This document shows positions 59,151 through 64,000 of a stretch of DNA of 64,000 nucleotides, piece by piece. The translations under genes and the position numbers were made by a program. The first letter of the stretch is position 1, and each line of letters opens with the position of its first letter. Location of the stretch: NCBI RefSeq assembly GCF_019703515.2, contig NC_059388.1, positions 6,847,979 through 6,911,978 on the forward strand. The letters are read 5' to 3'. Source of the DNA: Myxocyprinus asiaticus (lineage: Eukaryota > Chordata > Actinopteri > Cypriniformes > Catostomidae). The notes beneath the pieces were generated by a model. The model was not told the origin of the DNA. It saw nothing but the letters and a program-made list of their open reading frames with translations, and did not search any database.

Positions 59151-59284
59151 CTCTGCGTCTAAAATGGAAAGCCAATCGATAGCCTCGGAGGGGAGAGCCC
59201 GTGATACAAGGACGTGGATGAGTTTGTGTGGCATTTGATGGAGAGGGCTATGCTGTGATTCAAATGGGAGGACTTCTAATTTAA

Positions 59285-59445
59285 ACATATATACACATAC
59301 ATACACATACATATATGCATATATACACACGCACATATACATACATACACACGCACATACATGTGCACACGCGCCCACGCACACACATGCACGCACAACC
59401 GCGCCTATACGTATGTGTGCGCGTATGCACGTGTGCATATAGAAT
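59285..59445. repeat. (CA)-rich degenerate microsatellite
   Basis: ACATATATACACATACATACACATAC and similar alternating purine-pyrimidine sequence. The Cys/Val-rich minus-strand ORFs are artefacts. Confidence 0.85.
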
Positions 59446-59504
59446 ACATCGACACGGCGGCGGGTGGTGACGTGTGATGGTGACAGGTGGTACTGATAAG
59501 GAAT

Positions 59505-59845
59505 TTAGCTGATTAGTGATTGATGAGCTTTCCTGATGTTCCTGATAATTCGTACAGGGCTGAGGAAGCTGCTGATTGTGGCAAGCTGGTGAGCTCTGGG
59601 GACCAGGTGGAGGCAAACTAGCGACCTTGGTAGAATCCCCCGAAGCCTACAGATGGAGCAGCATTGGTGAAAAGTTGTATGTCTCCAGGCAATGAGAGGC
59701 AGTCCTCGTAAAAGAAGGTAAGTCTGTTCCATTGTTTAAGGAATGTTAACCATAACTGGAGGTCGGCACGGCAGTATGGGTTTAGGGTTATTGTGTCATT
59801 TAATGCAGCAATGGATGAGGCGAGGGTGAGGAGGTCCAAGATGAA
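59505..59845 (-). pseudogene. RNase H-like fragment of a tyrosine-recombinase retrotransposon
   Basis: The minus strand reads RADLQLWLTFLKQWNRLTFF, then GDIQLFTNAAPSVGFGGFYQ. This fits the connection and RNase H start of DIRS/Ngaro-type pol proteins, in which the motif is normally LFTDA; here the first catalytic Asp is Asn. The following sequence to 59505 is frameshifted. Element class is inferred from motif similarity only. Confidence 0.5.
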
Positions 59846-59847
59846 GA

Positions 59848-60900
59848 TTTTCTAAAGGATTCAGGGCTGGGCTCTGGCTGGGCCATTCCAAAACATTAAT
59901 CTTTTTTTGCTGAAGCCATTCTTTTGTTGATTTGGATGTGTGCTTTGGATCATTGTCATGTGGAAAGGTGAAAGATCTCTTCATTTTCAGCTTTTTAGCA
60001 GATGCCAGAAGATTCTATGCCAAAATTGACTGGTACTTGGAGCTATTCGTGATTCTCTCCACCTTCACTAAAACCCCAGTTCCAGCTGAAGAAAAGCAGC
60101 CCCAAAGCATGATGCAGCCACCACCTTGCTTCACCGTGAGTATGGTGTTCTTTTGCTGTGTTGTTTTTGCAGAAAAGTCTTGGTCTTGCCACCCTGCCTC
60201 ATAGCCCAGACAGATGAAGAATACGAGATAGTTGTCACATGCAGGGAGCAACCAGTACTTGCCAGAAAGAACTGCAGCTCCTTTAATGTTGCTGTAGGCC
60301 TCTTGAAAGCCTCCCTGACCAGTTTTCTCTTTGTCTTCTCATCAATTTTGGAGGGAGGTCCTGTTCTTGATAATGTCACTGTTGTGCCATACTTTCTCCA
60401 CTTGTTGATGACTGTCTTCACTGTGTCCATGGTATATTTAATGCCTTGGAAATTTTTTTGTAGCCCTCACCTGAGCGATACATTCCGTTGATGCTCTGTA
60501 TGCTCTTTGTGGCCCATGGCACTTGTAGTAGCATGCAACCAAGAAGATGTCAGAAAAATCCTACAGGTACAGCTGAGATTTATTTGGAGTTAATCAGAGT
60601 CATTTCAGGTGAAGACAGGTGTGTATTATTTCACATGAGCTTGATGATTGGTTGATTCTGAACACAGCCACATACCCAATTATAAAAGAGTGTGCACACT
60701 TATGCAGTTAAGTTATTCTAAGTTTTTATTTTTATTTTTTTTCTCTGAAATGTGTCACTTTGGTTTTGAGTGGCATTGCATAGGTTGTAATTTTTACATT
60801 AAAGGTGCAAAAAGTCTGATATGATTTATCTTTGTTTCATTTTTTACATCACAAAAACCTGTTGTTTTAAAAGGGGTGAGTAGACTTCTTATATCCACTG
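59848..60900 (-). mobile_element. Tc1/mariner element, one end deleted
   Basis: One end reads, on the minus strand, CAGTGGATATAAGAAGTCTA and borders TA at 60901-60902. The other end is missing: transposase homology stops at about 59850, where other sequence begins. It is a third Tc1 family, distinct from those at 9602 and 19326. Confidence 0.85.
59850..60430 (-). pseudogene. Tc1-like transposase fragment
   Basis: Minus strand: VINKWRKYGTTVTLSRTGPP and RKLVREAFKRPTATLKELQ (HTH part), GGGCIMLWGCFSSAGTGVLV, then the second catalytic Asp in [18 protein letters not shown] and [13 protein letters not shown] with the third acidic residue. The block with the first catalytic Asp is not found, and the C-terminus after LEN is deleted. 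It is inactive. Confidence 0.9.
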
Positions 60901-61349
60901 TATAGACATCTCCTGTCAATCAATTTGAAAATGCGAATGCATTCACTAGTCGGGAAATTGCGTTTTTTAGCATTATCAGCATACTGATTCCCCGCAGCGC
61001 TTTGGCAGGGTTTGTGTATCCTTACAAAGCAACTGTATGTATATTGTTTGATATAAATATAAATATATATATGTGCTCACGTCTTTTTTAAGATGTCGTT
61101 CCGTAAGTGTTCCTTGTGCGAAAGGGCATATCCTGCCGTCAGATCAGCATGAGAGCTGCGTTTAATGTCTGGGCTGTACCCATGCAGAGACAGCTCTCAT
61201 GGAGACAGACTGTCCTCACTGTGAGGGCATGAGTCTCAAAATGCTTTGGTCATGAATCACCCTCGTTCTGGGGGACGATTCAGCCTCACGCACCCTCCCA
61301 CCCGAGAATTCACACGAGGAGGCACGGCGGGGCTGCAAGGTCGAGCAGG

Positions 61350-62190
61350 ATGACTTTGAGGTGGTCCTCGTGGCGGCACATGCCCCACGAGCTCCTGAAT
61401 CTCAACAAAGCACGTTTTCTGATACGCTATGTGCGAGACGAGCTCTGGCCTTCTGAAAGAGCAGGTAGCCTCGTCTCGTTCAGCGGTTCTGACACTGGGG
61501 ATTATAATGATGATGTCATGTCTCTCGCTGCATCAGGCGAGTGGTCAGTGGATGATGCTGCTGCCCCTCCCCCAGGCGAGGGCGAGGAACGTGCATGTGC
61601 CACTGACAGGGAGATGCTCTGCATCCTTACAAGGGAGGTAGAAGAGCTTCACCTTCGAAGAGCTTCATCAGCTTCATGGCAAACCTCTGCCTAACGAGTA
61701 ACAGGCCGTGGAAATCCCGCCCCATACATCCTTCCAAATGTCCGCACTGGTGGGAAAAGCTTACTCAGTGGCAGGACAAGCTGGATCAGCACTCCACGCA
61801 ATAGCGGTGTTCCAGGTATTTCAAGCCAAGCTCCTCAAGCAAATGGACAAGCATGGCTTCGATCCAGAGACATTCAAAGGGCTTTGCACCACTACAGACT
61901 TAGCGCTGCATGCCACAAAAGTCACTGCGCAGGCCATCGGCAAGTCCACGGGCAACCTGGCAGTTCTGGATCGACATATATGGCTGACCATCACAGAAAT
62001 TAGTGATAAGGAAAAAGCCACTCTGTTGGATGCTCCAGCATCTCCAGCCGACCTCTTTGGTGGCTCTGTGAATACGTTTGCTGGGTGTTACATCGTGACT
62101 CAGCAGCAGTCACAGGCTATGAAACACTTACACCCAAACAAAGTACATCACAGCCGGTTCGCCCTCGCTCTGTTTCGAGCCAGCGCCTGA
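61350..62190 (+). pseudogene. DIRS gag-like protein, broken
   Basis: Two adjoining frames, 61350-61694 and 61708-62190. The second has SVAGQAGSALHAIAVFQVFQ, TTDLALHATKVTAQAIGKS, LAVLDRHIWLTITEI and LLDAPASPADLFG, the order found in fish DIRS gag proteins. It forms the particle coat in the family. A stop at 61692 and frame change split it. Confidence 0.75.
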
Positions 62191-62563
62191 TTAAAAGCCC
62201 CATACCTGCTGCCTCACCGGCACCAGCGTATCAGAACGCACAGCAAAAGCACTCCTGACAGGCACAACCCTTTGAAGCAGAAAACAGCCTGCGGTTCCCT
62301 CCGGGTCTGCTCCAAAAAGGCTCGAGTGGAGACACAAAACACTGTTCCCCATCTCCCCACTACTCGTTGGTCCTTTGTTGGGAAAGGAATATTGTTGTTC
62401 ACAATATTGTTCGAAATGTTGTTTCTGTGTCTTGCACTCAAATAAATGCAATAAAAAATGCAATAAGTGTAAAAAAGAATACAGCATTCGTTGCAAATTC
62501 TCGAGATGCTCACATATTCTCAATAAAGAGCCTTTTTCCTTTTTCCATAATGGGTGAAAATAA

Positions 62564-63960
62564 ATGATCGAACATGGTTATATGATCCAATTTGCATGCT
62601 GGCCACCCTGTTTCAACAGCGTTCTGCCTTCCACGGTTTTGTCCGAAGATGCGCCAGTGTTACGAGCCGAAATACACAATCTCCTTGTAAAAAGTACGAT
62701 AGAGATTGTGCCAAATTGTCAAACCCAAAAAGGGTTCTTTTCTTGTCCCAAAGACGGCAGGCTTTGGCTGATCCTGGATTTGAGACATTTAAATCACACA
62801 CTCACAAAGCGCCCATTCAAAATTATTACTCAGAAATGGATCTTATTGCATGTACGCCCATACGATTGGTTTGCGTCTATAGATCTAAAGGATGCGTAAT
62901 TTCATATCCAAATTGTACGACATCACAGGATGTTTTTGAGATTCACGTTCAAGGGAACAGAGCATCAGTTCAAGGTCCTGCCCTTTGGACTGTCTCTGGC
63001 TCCTCGCACATTCACAAAGTGCATCGATATGGTTCTCGCCCCTCTGAGACTGAGAGGCGTGCTCATCTTGAACTACCTTGACGATTGGCTGTTACTGGCG
63101 CAATCAGAGCCTCTGTTATGCCAGCACAGAGACTTACTGCTTCAGCATCTAAACAGCTTGGGCCTCAATGTGAACTGGGCGAAGAGCACGCTCTCCCCCA
63201 GCCAACAAATCTCCTTTTTGGGAGTCCGCCTTGACTCCACAAGCGGCCACATGCACCTCACAAGTGAGTGCATTCAGGCCATTCTACAGTGTCTGTCTCA
63301 GTTCAAACTGGGGAGAACACTTCCACTGAAGCTGTTTCAGAAAGCATTGGGATTTATGGCAGCGGCATCCGCCATCATTTCATTAAGTCTCTTACACATG
63401 AGAGCTCTTCAGTGCTGGCTGAAGCACCGTGTGCCACGACATGCTTGGGGCCAAGAGCTGGGGCAAGTTGTCAGGCAGAAAGTGGTGATTATGGATGCTT
63501 CCAACACAGGTTGGGGGGCAGTATGCGATGGACGCCTGACTTTTGGCACCTGTACAGGGTGAAGAAAGTGTGGCACATCAACCGCCTAGAGCTATCGGCT
63601 GTATTTCTAGCCATAAAAGCTTTTCAGTCAGAAATAGCAAACTGTCATGTCCTGGTTCACTCAGACAACATGACAGTTGTGGCATATATAAACCACCAAG
63701 GTGGAATTCATTCACCGCCACTGTTGAGACTGACGTGCCACCTCCTCCTATGGAGCGAGGGTCATCTCATCTCCCTGAGAGTGATATATGTCCCAGGCCA
63801 CCTGAATTGCAGTACGGACCTAAATCACGCCAAGGGGTGATACTGGGCAAATGGAGACTTCATCCTCAAACTGTATTGAGGATTTGGGAAATATTCGGCA
63901 AAGCAGAAATTGATATATTTGCCTCAGTGGGGAATACCCACTGTCCCCTCTGGTACTCGA
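62564..63960 (+). pseudogene. DIRS reverse transcriptase-RNase H, broken
   Basis: From 62564: GRLWLILDLRHLNHTLTKRP, YDWFASIDLKDA, then an in-frame TAA at 62897-62899 where the family has Tyr. The same frame continues from 62900 with FLRFTFKGTEHQFKVLPFGL, the catalytic YLDDWLLL, SPSQQISFLGVRLD and LFQKALGFMAAA. RNase H follows with VIMDASNTGWGAV. After a frameshift near 63550 it continues with HINRLELSAVFLAIKAF, LVHSDNMTVVAYINHQGG and VIYVPGHLN, retaining all RNase H acidic residues. Further frames give LHPQTVLRIWEIFGKAEI and GVDAMAH at the window end. One stop and at least two shifts inactivate it. Confidence 0.88.
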
Positions 63961-64000
63961 AGTCACAAGCCCTGCTGGGAGTGGACGCAATGGCACACAA

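Larger units (their letters stand above)
61080..64000 (+). mobile_element. DIRS-type retrotransposon, cut by the window end
   Basis: It contains in order a Cys/His cluster relic (near 61093-61240, CERAYPAV and CPHCEGM), a gag-like protein, an untranslated A/T-rich stretch (62190-62560) and a reverse transcriptase-RNase H protein. The gag and pol sequences match what I know of fish DIRS elements, which use a tyrosine recombinase instead of an integrase. The recombinase and the right terminal repeat would lie beyond 64000. Left terminal repeat not identified. Confidence 0.8.

Noticed and set aside
58624..59238. 204-codon repeat-protein gene
   Set aside because: It is open because the minisatellite unit is about 135 bp; unit-length changes break the frame upstream, and no promoter, splice or family support is seen.
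59103..59616. Cys/Val-rich minus-strand ORFs of 111 codons
   Set aside because: They come from the CA-rich tract.

Overview
The window reads as nuclear DNA of a teleost fish, most likely a cypriniform (carp, barb or danio type). It has intron-split vertebrate genes, dense Tc1/mariner, hAT and Harbinger DNA transposons with their MITEs, non-LTR LINEs, a DIRS retrotransposon, tRNA-derived SINEs and many (CA)n, (TA)n and (TTA)n tracts. Nothing looks prokaryotic, and there is no CRISPR array or operon.

Two host genes are present, both on the + strand and head to tail. RBM17 (splicing factor SPF45) has 11 coding exons from 4413 to 16449 that join in frame into 401 codons plus stop. PFKFB3 (6-phosphofructo-2-kinase/fructose-2,6-bisphosphatase 3) has 14 common coding exons from 31810 to 37126, followed by alternative 3' exons ending at 39174. 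The same order and orientation is known at human 10p15. The PFKFB3 3' end can be read in two frames, depending on whether a 23-nt microexon is included, giving predicted proteins of 544 or 536 residues.

Layout: 1-840 is a decayed BEL/Pao integrase. 961-3447 is a candidate, possibly undescribed, DNA transposon with terminal inverted repeats, a broken coiled-coil gene and a recurring GGTAATGAC motif. 3650-16700 is RBM17, its introns loaded with a Harbinger fragment, MITEs, a 1.6-kb degenerate repeat, a Sleeping Beauty-like Tc1 and a nested hAT. 16700-31500 is intergenic: a CRE-like minisatellite, a second Tc1, nested MITEs, a fold-back element and a large inverted repeat. 31500-40740 is PFKFB3. 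40740-47470 is intergenic with Harbinger-like and other MITEs. 47480-55640 holds three LINE copies, one split by a 400-bp solo LTR with a 5-bp target duplication. 57500-64000 holds a 135-bp minisatellite, a truncated Tc1 and a DIRS element that runs off the window end.

RBM17 acts in the spliceosome. PFKFB3 sets fructose-2,6-bisphosphate and so glycolytic flux. They have no direct pathway link and appear to be neighbours by conserved synteny. Exon boundaries were set by reading frame, GT/AG signals and family conservation; no transcript or database evidence was available. Every comparison with mammalian proteins is from memory.
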